From assembly GCA_028691095.1 (NCBI GenBank), contig JAQUZZ010000135.1:1-5116 (forward strand): a DNA stretch of 5,116 nucleotides. The letters are read 5' to 3'. A model generated the notes under the pieces. It was not told where the DNA came from, made no database searches, and was given only the letters and a program-made list of their open reading frames with translations. Position 1 is the first letter of the stretch. Every line of letters starts with the position of its first letter. The position numbers and the translations under genes are program-made. Below, piece by piece: positions 1 to 5,116 of the stretch. The stretch comes from Alistipes sp. GTDB taxonomy: Bacteria > Bacteroidota > Bacteroidia > Bacteroidales > Rikenellaceae.

Positions 1-1
1 C

Positions 2-1309
2 TATGAGGAGGTGTTGCCGTTCCTCAGAGCCGACAACATCTTTATATACATTCTGCTGCTGCTCTTTTTCGTGGCGTTGGTCTCCATGCTCTACCTTTCG
101 GATCGTTTCGGCAAGGCGGTGAGCGGGCTGCATGACTTTCTGGTCTCCACGGAGAACCATAACCCCGACTACACGCGGATCCGATTCCCCGATACGGAGC
201 TGGGGGAGATTGGCAACCGGATTGTGACCAACTACCGGTTGCTCTGTGAGAGTCGCAACCTGCTGGATGCAGAGCGTGAGAAGCTGTTGCGCCACTTCCA
301 CTACTCCGATGAGGGCATCTGCATCTTCACCCCTGAGGGGGATACGCTCTATGCCAACAGCCACTTTATGCAGCACCTCAATACGATTCTCGATGCCCCC
401 ACCTCCAATCCGGTGACCCTGCTGGATGAGGCTGCGTTTGCCGCGCTGAGCGAATTTCTGAAGACGCATCGTCCGGTGCAGTCTCAGGCGACCTCCATTC
501 CGCTCTGGGAGGGGAAGATCTCGGCCTCAGGACGCCATTATGCCGCACGGTTGCTGATCTTCAACGACAATAGTTATGAGATTACACTGAACAATATTAC
601 CGAGATCGAGAAGAATCGGCGACTCAAACAGGAGATGACCAACAACATTGCCCACGAACTGAAGACGCCGGTCACCAGCATTCGCGGCTATCTGGAGACC
701 CTGCTGGAGCAGCCCAGCATCGACGCGGAGAGACATCATATCTTTTTGGATCGAGCCTATCGTCAGACCTTGCGGCTCTCGGATCTGATTCGCGATGTGG
801 CCTTGATTACCAAAATGGAGGAGGCGACCGATCTGTTTGAACGGTGTGAGGTGTCGCTGCATCGGGTGATCGAGGAGGTGCTGACCGATTTGGGGCCTGT
901 GATGCAGCGGTCGAAGGTGACCTTTGAGAATCGGATCACTGCTCCGATGCAGGTGATGGGCGACGCCTCGTTGCTCTACTCCGTGTTCTGGAATCTGACC
1001 GACAACGCCATTCACTATGCGGGCGAGGGGGTGACGCTCACCCTCACGTGCTATGCCGAGGATGAGGGTTTCTACTACCTGAGCTTCTCTGACAACGGCG
1101 TCGGTGTTCCCGAAAGCGAGTTGGAGAAGATCTTCGTGCGATTCTATCGGGTCGATGCGGGGCGCAGTCGTAAAACCGGAGGCTCAGGGTTGGGACTTTC
1201 GATCGTGAGCAATGCGGTGCGCTATCACGGGGGGCAGATCACGGCCAAGAATCGACGCGAGGGCGGTTTGGAATTTCTCTTCTCGCTCGCCAAGGAGGAG
1301 GGGCTCTGA
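2..1309 (+). CDS. Membrane sensor histidine kinase (PhoR-like), 5' end missing
   Basis: Sensor kinase of a two-component system: it autophosphorylates a histidine in response to an envelope or cytoplasmic signal and passes the phosphate to a response regulator, which is not in the window. The frame is open to base 2; the GTG at 11 lies inside the protein, because it sits directly before a membrane helix with no room for the expected first helix and periplasmic domain. Numbered from the codon at 2, a membrane helix spans about 13-32. A HAMP-like linker (33-90, with an ELGEIG motif) and a PAS-like domain (about 92-205) follow. HisKA has the H-box HELKTP with the phospho-acceptor His218. HATPase_c has the N-box NLTDNAIHY (331-339), G1 DNGVGVP (364-370), an F-box FVRFYR and G2 GGSGLGLS (from 393). 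All catalytic boxes are intact. In Bacteroidales such kinases usually follow an OmpR-type regulator gene, which would lie to the left. The signal is unknown. Confidence 0.95.
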   Translation, partial: YEEVLPFLRADNIFIYILLLLFFVALVSMLYLSDRFGKAVSGLHDFLVSTENHNPDYTRIRFPDTELGEIGNRIVTNYRLLCESRNLLDAEREKLLRHFHYSDEGICIFTPEGDTLYANSHFMQHLNTILDAPTSNPVTLLDEAAFAALSEFLKTHRPVQSQATSIPLWEGKISASGRHYAARLLIFNDNSYEITLNNITEIEKNRRLKQEMTNNIAHELKTPVTSIRGYLETLLEQPSIDAERHHIFLDRAYRQTLRLSDLIRDVALITKMEEATDLFERCEVSLHRVIEEVLTDLGPVMQRSKVTFENRITAPMQVMGDASLLYSVFWNLTDNAIHYAGEGVTLTLTCYAEDEGFYYLSFSDNGVGVPESELEKIFVRFYRVDAGRSRKTGGSGLGLSIVSNAVRYHGGQITAKNRREGGLEFLFSLAKEEGL

Positions 1310-1339
1310 TTTCTGCCGCTCCGTGAGCGGTCGTACCCG

Positions 1340-1390
1340 CTGTATCGCCCCGATCCGACGCATATACGGCGTGGGGTCGGGGCGATATAG
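1340..1390 (+). terminator. Long stem-loop after the kinase gene, probable terminator without a U-tract
   Basis: The core arms at 1343-1361 and 1369-1387 pair over 19 positions with one G-G mismatch and one wobble around a 7-base loop. Three more pairs (C-G, T-A and a G-T wobble) extend the stem to 1340-1390. It lies 30 bases after the kinase stop. A small hairpin, CCGCTC-CGT-GAGCGG (1316-1330), comes just before it. No run of T follows on either strand, so it is not a classic intrinsic terminator. It may end or process the kinase transcript, or protect its 3' end. The structure is plainly visible in the sequence; the role is inferred from its position. Confidence 0.5.
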
Positions 1391-1427
1391 ATTGAGACTG
1401 GGCTGTCAGAATTTCCTATTGAGGCTT

Positions 1428-1466
1428 TGTGATTGTCACACTTTGAACGGGTTGTCTGACAAAGTG
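1428..1466. promoter_or_regulatory. Cluster of inverted repeats upstream of htpG, operator candidate
   Basis: Three dyads lie within 39 bases: TGTGA-TTG-TCACA (1428-1440), CACTTTG (1439-1445) matched by its reverse complement CAAAGTG (1460-1466), and TTGTC-T-GACAA (1452-1462). They sit immediately before the candidate -7 element of htpG, where a repressor or activator would bind. The sequence is not the CIRCE element (TTAGCACTC-N9-GAGTGCTAA) bound by HrcA in many heat-shock operons. The TGTGA dyad has a 3-base spacer, not the 6 of a CRP/FNR site. No known regulator is recognised. Confidence 0.35.
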
Positions 1467-1477
1467 GCATATCTTTG
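1452..1477 (+). promoter_or_regulatory. Candidate Bacteroidota-type promoter of htpG
   Basis: TATCTTTG (1470-1477) matches the Bacteroidota -7 consensus TAnnTTTG at every fixed position. The upstream element is weaker: a TTG at 1452-1454 leaves only 15 bases between the boxes, and a TTTG at 1442-1445 leaves 24, against about 19 in typical cases. A suboptimal -33 box would fit a promoter that needs an activator or is held by a repressor. Transcription from here would begin near 1484 and give a leader of about 118 bases before the htpG start codon. Confidence 0.4.
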
Positions 1478-1489
1478 GGCGTGGCATAT
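1464..1489. repeat. Direct repeat GTGGCATAT overlapping the htpG promoter
   Basis: The 9-base word GTGGCATAT occurs at 1464-1472 and again at 1481-1489, 17 bases apart start to start. The first copy overlaps the first three bases of the candidate -7 box and the second lies around the expected transcription start. It could be a paired half-site for a regulator that blocks RNA polymerase, or a chance local duplication. The repeat is exact; its function is speculative. Confidence 0.3.
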
Positions 1490-1568
1490 TAATTGTAAAA
1501 ACCATCCGTAACCTTGAAACCTTCCCTTCCGTGGGTAGGTAGGGTATACCACATTGATTCTTATAAAT

Positions 1569-1581
1569 AGCACGATGTGCT
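1569..1581. promoter_or_regulatory. Small dyad AGCAC-GAT-GTGCT in the htpG leader
   Basis: A perfect 5-base inverted repeat with a 3-base centre ends 20 bases before the htpG start codon. In RNA it would form a small hairpin just upstream of the ribosome landing site; in DNA it could be a short operator. The 5-pair stem is weak by itself. It contains the in-frame ATG at 1575, which could be taken as the htpG start but is judged less likely than the one at 1602. Confidence 0.25.
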
Positions 1582-1601
1582 CAAAAACGTCAGATAAAGC
1601 G

Positions 1602-3659
1602 ATGCAAAACGGAAAAATCGGAGTTACCACGGAGAATATTTTCCCCGTGATTAAAAAATTTCTCTATTCGGATCATGAGATCTTTTTGCGCGAATTGGTT
1701 TCCAATGCGGTGGATGCGACGCAGAAAATAAAGGCTTTGGCCGCCATGGGCGACTTCAAAGGCGAATTGGGGGATCTGAAAGTGCAGATTGCGTTGGATG
1801 CCGAGCAACGAATCCTGACCGTTTCGGATGCGGGATTGGGTATGACGGCCGAGGAGATCGACAAATATATCAATCAGATCGCTTTCTCCGGAGCCGAGGA
1901 GTTCTTGGCCAAATATCAGAATCAGGCCATCATCGGCCATTTTGGTCTGGGTTTCTACTCCTCCTTCATGGTCTCCGACAAGGTGGAGATCGTCACCCGC
2001 TCCTATAAAGAGGGTTCCAAAACCATGCATTGGAGCTGTGACGGTTCGCCGGAGTATACCCTCACCGAGGCCGAGAACGAGCGAAGCCGAGGAACCGACA
2101 TCATCCTGCACCTGAGCGAAGATTGCAAGGAGTTTGCCGATCGCAACCGCCTCAAGGAGTTGCTCAAGAAGTATTGCAGCTTCCTGCCCGTGCCGATTCT
2201 CTTCGGGAAACAGCAGGAGTGGAAGGATGGCAAATACGTCGATACCGACAAAGATGAGGTCATCAACGACGTGGCTCCGTTGTGGATCAAGAAACCGGCC
2301 GATATTACCGACGCACAATACATGGAGTTCTATCACAAACTCTATCCGTTGGCCGAGGATCCCCTGTTCTACATCCATCTGAACATCGACTACCCCTTCA
2401 ATCTGACCGGAATCCTCTACTTCCCCAAGATTCGGAACAACTTCGAGATCCAGAAAAACAAGATTCAGCTCTACTGCAACCAGGTCTTCGTGACCGACTC
2501 GGTGGAGGGCATTGTTCCCGAATTTCTGACCCTGTTGCATGGGGTGATCGACTCGCCGGATATTCCGTTGAACGTTTCGCGAAGCTACCTCCAGAGCGAC
2601 TCCAATGTGAAGAAGATCTCGGGATATATCACCCGCAAGGTGGCCGATCGTCTCAATGAACTTTTTACCCAGCAGCGTGATGAGTTCGAGAAGAAGTGGG
2701 ACGACTTGAAGATCTTCATTGAATACGGAGTGGTGAGCGACGAGAAGTTTGCCGAGAAAGCAGCCGATTTCGTGCTCCTCAAGAGTACCGAGAAGAAGTA
2801 TTGCACGCTCAAAGAGTATGCGGAGTTGGTGAAGGGAAACCAGACCGACAAGAACGGCAATGTGATCTACCTCTATACGAACGATCCGGTGGCGCAAAAC
2901 GCTTTTGTGGAGGCGGCACGAGGCAAGGGTTACGACGTGCTGGTGATGGATGGACCGCTGGATACCCACTTTATCAGTTGGTTCGAGAACAAGAATCAGG
3001 GAACCCGTTTCGTGCGGGTCGATTCGGATGTGGTCGACAAGTTGATTGAGAAGGAGACCGACCTGAAGATGGCGTTGAGCACGGCACAGCAGGATCTGTT
3101 GCGTCCGGTGTTCGAGGCGCAACTGCCCGACGACGCCAAGGTGCACTATACGGTGGCTTTTGAGCCGATGTCGGGGGGTCAGATGCAGGTACTCATCACC
3201 CAGAACGAGTTTATGCGTCGTATGAAGGATATGGCGGCCATGGGCGGTTCGGGGATGCAGTTCTACGGCCAGATGCCCGACAGCTTCAGCGTGGTGGTCA
3301 ACGGCAACCATCCCTTGGTGGCGGAGATTCTCGGAGAGGTGGAGAGTGCTTATGGCGACAAGCTGAAGAGCATGACCAAGAAACTCGACGCCGCGACCGC
3401 CGAACAGACCAACCTGAACGAGTTGCTGAAGAATAAAAAAGAGGAGGAGCTCTCTCAGGAGGAGAAAGATCAGCGTGAGCAGCTCACCCAACGCATCGAC
3501 GAGTTGCGTGCACAACGCACCGAGCGACTCAAGGAGATCGGCAGTGAGAATAAGTTAGTGAAACAGATTGTGGATTTGGCTTTGCTCTCCAATAGTATGC
3601 TGAAAGGCGAGAATCTGACCAACTTCATCCGTCGTAGTGTGGAGCTGATTGGTAAATAA
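1602..3659 (+). CDS. htpG: Chaperone protein HtpG (bacterial Hsp90)
   Basis: ATP-dependent cytoplasmic homodimeric chaperone that remodels client proteins during stress, usually alongside DnaK. The protein has 685 residues, close to the Bacteroides family. The ATG at 1602 is chosen because the sequence MQNGKIGVTTENIF aligns with known Bacteroidales N-termini. In-frame TTG (1554) and ATG (1575) codons upstream would add 16 or 9 residues without family support. The GHKL ATPase domain shows Glu31, Asn35 and Asp38 in ELVSNAVDA, Asp76 in SDAGLGM, and the lid glycines in GHFGLGFYS (112-120). The middle domain has the ATP-contacting Arg327 in NVSRSYLQ. The C-terminal part carries a Met-rich amphipathic stretch (MRRMKDMAAMGGSGM), a highly charged, probably coiled segment (about 585-650), and the dimerisation end LLSNSMLKGENLTNFIRRS. 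There is no break or missing catalytic residue. The gene stands alone, with its own promoter region and a strong terminator. Its upstream region shows unusual repeats but no CIRCE element. Confidence 0.98.
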   Translation: MQNGKIGVTTENIFPVIKKFLYSDHEIFLRELVSNAVDATQKIKALAAMGDFKGELGDLKVQIALDAEQRILTVSDAGLGMTAEEIDKYINQIAFSGAEEFLAKYQNQAIIGHFGLGFYSSFMVSDKVEIVTRSYKEGSKTMHWSCDGSPEYTLTEAENERSRGTDIILHLSEDCKEFADRNRLKELLKKYCSFLPVPILFGKQQEWKDGKYVDTDKDEVINDVAPLWIKKPADITDAQYMEFYHKLYPLAEDPLFYIHLNIDYPFNLTGILYFPKIRNNFEIQKNKIQLYCNQVFVTDSVEGIVPEFLTLLHGVIDSPDIPLNVSRSYLQSDSNVKKISGYITRKVADRLNELFTQQRDEFEKKWDDLKIFIEYGVVSDEKFAEKAADFVLLKSTEKKYCTLKEYAELVKGNQTDKNGNVIYLYTNDPVAQNAFVEAARGKGYDVLVMDGPLDTHFISWFENKNQGTRFVRVDSDVVDKLIEKETDLKMALSTAQQDLLRPVFEAQLPDDAKVHYTVAFEPMSGGQMQVLITQNEFMRRMKDMAAMGGSGMQFYGQMPDSFSVVVNGNHPLVAEILGEVESAYGDKLKSMTKKLDAATAEQTNLNELLKNKKEEELSQEEKDQREQLTQRIDELRAQRTERLKEIGSENKLVKQIVDLALLSNSMLKGENLTNFIRRSVELIGK

Positions 3660-3660
3660 C

Positions 3661-3692
3661 CGGTCGGAGACGGGGTGGCCTCCGTGTCACCG
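3661..3692 (+). other. Imperfect hairpin directly after htpG
   Basis: CGGT (3661-3664) pairs with ACCG (3689-3692), and an inner stem pairs 3667-3674 with 3681-3688 with one mismatch, one wobble and a 2-base bulge. It begins one base after the htpG stop codon and is not followed by a clean T-run. It may be a 3'-end stabilising structure ahead of the true terminator, or chance pairing in GC-rich sequence. Confidence 0.3.
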
Positions 3693-3732
3693 ATTCTTTC
3701 GATAGGGTTTCCGCGTTTTGAGTTCAAACGGG

Positions 3733-3770
3733 AGTCTGCCTGACCTTGCGGGGTCAGGTAGACTTTTTTT
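3733..3770 (+). terminator. Intrinsic terminator of htpG
   Basis: The arms 3734-3745 and 3752-3763 pair over 12 bases with a single G-T wobble, closing a 6-base loop (TTGCGG). Seven T residues follow directly (3764-3770), and A3733 can extend the stem onto the first T. This is a classic rho-independent terminator, 74 bases after the htpG stop. It separates htpG from the downstream receptor gene. Confidence 0.92.
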
Positions 3771-3893
3771 GTGGTATGCCGAGCGAACCCCATTGGATAG
3801 AGCACATTGCAACGAAATAAAGGATCATTCGGACGTTTTGTGGTAGTCTGGAAAAGAAATGAAGGATGCGACGTGCTTTTTGGTCTAAAATCC
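3771..3893. other. Intergenic stretch with no recognised gene
   Basis: The whole gap between htpG and the receptor gene is 413 bases. This part, between the terminator and the promoter, shows no convincing coding frame, RNA gene or repeat. Short frames on both strands start with rare codons or run through the terminator hairpin and look random in composition. The stretch is more AT-rich than the flanking genes, as expected for promoter-proximal DNA. Confidence 0.5.
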
Positions 3894-3923
3894 TTTGCCT
3901 CACCGAATAAATTTCTATTTTTG
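3894..3923 (+). promoter_or_regulatory. Bacteroidota-type promoter upstream of the receptor gene
   Basis: TTTG (3894-3897) and TATTTTTG (3916-3923) match the Bacteroidota -33 and -7 consensus (TTTG, TAnnTTTG) exactly, with 18 bases between them, near the usual spacing. It is the best promoter in the window. Transcription would start near 3930, about 143 bases before the receptor start codon at 4073, a long leader for a single gene. Confidence 0.6.
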
Positions 3924-4016
3924 TGTGGGTTTCCTCTCCTTGTTTTCTCTCTTATGAACGCAAAAGCCACATTGGGGGCGATGGAAGATTGAGAGGGTGA
4001 AGCCGCATCCGCTGTA

Positions 4017-4024
4017 TATTTTTG
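4017..4024 (+). promoter_or_regulatory. Second -7 element, TATTTTTG, close to the receptor gene
   Basis: This is the same 8-base sequence as the upstream -7 box, 101 bases further on, and again a full match to TAnnTTTG. A start near 4031 would give an ordinary leader of about 42 bases. No TTG sits at the expected -33 distance; the nearest, at 3989-3991, leaves 25 bases. It is therefore either a weak or activator-dependent second promoter, or chance. Confidence 0.35.
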
Positions 4025-4072
4025 ATCCCGAAATTTATAGTTATCCCTCTTCTTTCACGACGCTGATCATCC

Positions 4073-5116
4073 ATGCGAATTGCACCTCTACTCCGGATCG
4101 TTGTCCTGGGATCTCTTCCGTTGTCCGGATGGGGTCAGGGTGCGGTGGTCACCTCCGACCAAGCCAGTCGTGCCGAGCAGATCCTGACCGAGGAGGCGGC
4201 CACAGAGCCGGAGACGCGCTGGTTGCTGACCCCGTTGGAGGCCTATGACCCTCCTTTCGGGTCGTTGGTGCGCTATAACTTGGGTTTTACACGCTATGCG
4301 CGTCGCGGCTATCCGTGGGGTGAGCAGCAGCAGACCCTCCAAGGGGTGACCTTAGATCACCCCTTTACCGGACAATCGTTGTGGAATCTCTTGCGTGCGG
4401 TGCGCGAAACGCCTCACGAGGAGTCGGTCTGCTATGGATTGGAGGGAGGCGAGGCGTCGCTGGGCGGAGCGAATGGCGTGTGCGATTATTGGGTCGTACC
4501 CGGCAAGCAGACTCAGGGCGGCTATGTGGGATGGCACTTTACGGATCGTCGTTACCGGCAGGGCACGCGACTTGGCCTGACAACGGGGCCGTTGGGACAC
4601 GGATGGAGCTTGTTGCTCTCCGGATCGCGACGCTGGGGGCGCGATGTTCATATCCGAGGGGTCTATGCCGATCAATGGAGCCTCAGTGCCGCGGTCGAGA
4701 AACAGTGGGGAGGCCGCCACAGCTTGACGGCTCTTTTCCTGCTTGCCCCCGTGGAGGAGGGGGTGCGCAGTAGCATTACCTCCGATTGTGAGGAGTTGAC
4801 CGACAACCCGCTCTACAACCCCTCGTGGGGCGAACAGGAGGGCTCGGAGCGATCGGCACGTGTGCGCCGAGAACGGCTTCCGATGGGGGTATTGACGTGG
4901 CGGTTTACGCCCGACGAACGGTGGTCGGTGTACTTGTCGGTGGCGGCGATGTATGGCGAAAGTTCGCACACACAGCTCGATTGGTATGATGCCTCTTCGC
5001 CCCAACCCGATTACTACCGCTATCTGCCCTCGGCCTACGATAACCCCACGGTCTCTGCTGCGGTTCGCGAGGCGTGGCGAGGGGGCGATCCGGCGGTGAC
5101 TCAGATTGAATGGACT
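4073..5116 (+). CDS. TonB-dependent receptor-like outer-membrane protein, 3' end beyond window
   Basis: The first 348 residues are visible and no stop occurs before the window ends. An in-frame TGA at 4064-4066 makes the ATG at 4073 the first possible ATG start. Residues 1-22 look like a Sec signal peptide (MR, hydrophobic core, then SGWGQ). Residues 50-142 resemble a shortened receptor plug, with ARRGY (76-80) and a following QGVTLD where the Bacteroidales family has RxRGY and an NGV motif, and a glycine-rich stretch (122-135). From about 149 the alternating aromatic pattern of outer-membrane beta strands begins. NPLYNPSWGEQ (245-255), RSARVRRERLP (260-270) and LDWYDASSPQPDYYRYLPS (302-320) match motifs I recall from large Bacteroidales TonB-dependent receptors. 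No carboxypeptidase-regulatory-like domain and no obvious TonB box are seen. The substrate cannot be told, and no SusD-type partner is visible. No Shine-Dalgarno sequence is present, which is usual in this phylum. Confidence 0.85.
   Translation, partial: MRIAPLLRIVVLGSLPLSGWGQGAVVTSDQASRAEQILTEEAATEPETRWLLTPLEAYDPPFGSLVRYNLGFTRYARRGYPWGEQQQTLQGVTLDHPFTGQSLWNLLRAVRETPHEESVCYGLEGGEASLGGANGVCDYWVVPGKQTQGGYVGWHFTDRRYRQGTRLGLTTGPLGHGWSLLLSGSRRWGRDVHIRGVYADQWSLSAAVEKQWGGRHSLTALFLLAPVEEGVRSSITSDCEELTDNPLYNPSWGEQEGSERSARVRRERLPMGVLTWRFTPDERWSVYLSVAAMYGESSHTQLDWYDASSPQPDYYRYLPSAYDNPTVSAAVREAWRGGDPAVTQIEWT

Noticed and set aside
527..1015. A 162-codon - strand frame inside the histidine kinase gene
   Set aside because: It lies wholly inside the kinase gene, which carries all kinase boxes on the + strand. 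Its product has no recognisable features.
1428..1440. TGTGA-TTG-TCACA as a CRP/FNR site
   Set aside because: The half-sites match but the spacer is 3 bases, not the 6 required by CRP-type dimers. It is kept only as an unassigned dyad.
1590..3515. A 641-codon open frame on the - strand opposite htpG
   Set aside because: Its codons are in exact register with htpG on the other strand. Long antisense frames arise when the sense gene rarely uses TTA, CTA and TCA, as here. The product is rich in His, Leu and Gln without domain-like motifs, and htpG is unmistakable.
3790..3806. TTGGATAGAGCA, which resembles the D-arm of a tRNA
   Set aside because: No acceptor stem, anticodon arm or T-arm consensus (GGTTCGA) can be placed around it, so this is not a tRNA gene. 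It is too short to argue for a remnant.
3470..3970. A 166-codon - strand frame covering the end of htpG and the intergenic region
   Set aside because: It passes through the htpG terminator hairpin and the last 190 bases of htpG, has a random-looking basic and Ser-rich composition, and has no promoter evidence.
3807..3992. A 61-codon frame starting with TTG in the intergenic region
   Set aside because: Its rare start codon lies upstream of the good promoter at 3894-3923, and the frame runs straight through the promoter. No conserved features are visible.
3997..4248. An 83-codon frame starting with GTG between the promoter and the receptor
   Set aside because: It overlaps the receptor gene by 176 bases in another frame, has no family resemblance, and its second half reads as out-of-frame receptor sequence rich in Arg, Gly and Ser.
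4352..5005. A 217-codon open frame on the - strand opposite the receptor gene
   Set aside because: It is in codon register with the receptor frame and explained by GC-rich codon use. The sense strand has a signal peptide and family motifs, while the antisense product is Arg/Pro-rich and unlike any known family.

Overview
The window looks like ordinary chromosome of a moderately GC-rich member of the Bacteroidota, most likely order Bacteroidales and possibly an Alistipes-like (Rikenellaceae) genus. This rests on three observations: an HtpG with Bacteroides-type sequence throughout, promoter elements of the Bacteroidota form (TTTG / TAnnTTTG) with no E. coli-like -35/-10 boxes, and an outer-membrane protein carrying motifs of Bacteroidales TonB-dependent receptors. 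The genus is an inference from protein resemblance and base composition only.

All three genes lie on the + strand. At the left edge (2-1309) is the 3' part of a membrane sensor histidine kinase: last membrane helix, HAMP-like linker, PAS-like domain, HisKA and HATPase_c. Its frame is still open at the first base, so the true start and the sensory part lie upstream. A 244-base gap (1310-1553) and a longer leader up to 1601 follow. They hold a very strong stem-loop without a U-tract, a Bacteroidota-type -7 element and an unusual density of inverted and direct repeats. Next is htpG (1602-3659), complete, encoding a 685-residue Hsp90-family chaperone. It is followed by an imperfect hairpin and a textbook intrinsic terminator (3733-3770).

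The 413-base gap from 3660 to 4072 holds no convincing gene. It has the terminator, a good promoter (3894-3923) and a second, less complete -7 element (4017-4024). From 4073 to the right edge runs a frame of 348 codons without a stop. It encodes a signal peptide and the N-terminal part of an outer-membrane receptor of the TonB-dependent receptor type. Its region before the barrel is unusually short, with a reduced plug-like segment and no carboxypeptidase-regulatory-like domain.

The genes appear to be separate transcription units, each with its own promoter region and terminator-like structure, so they probably do not form one operon. They are a signalling kinase, a cytoplasmic chaperone and an envelope receptor. 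I see no mobile element, CRISPR array, RNA gene or evident novel multigene system. The points most worth a second look are the repeat cluster ahead of htpG and the atypical receptor at the right edge.
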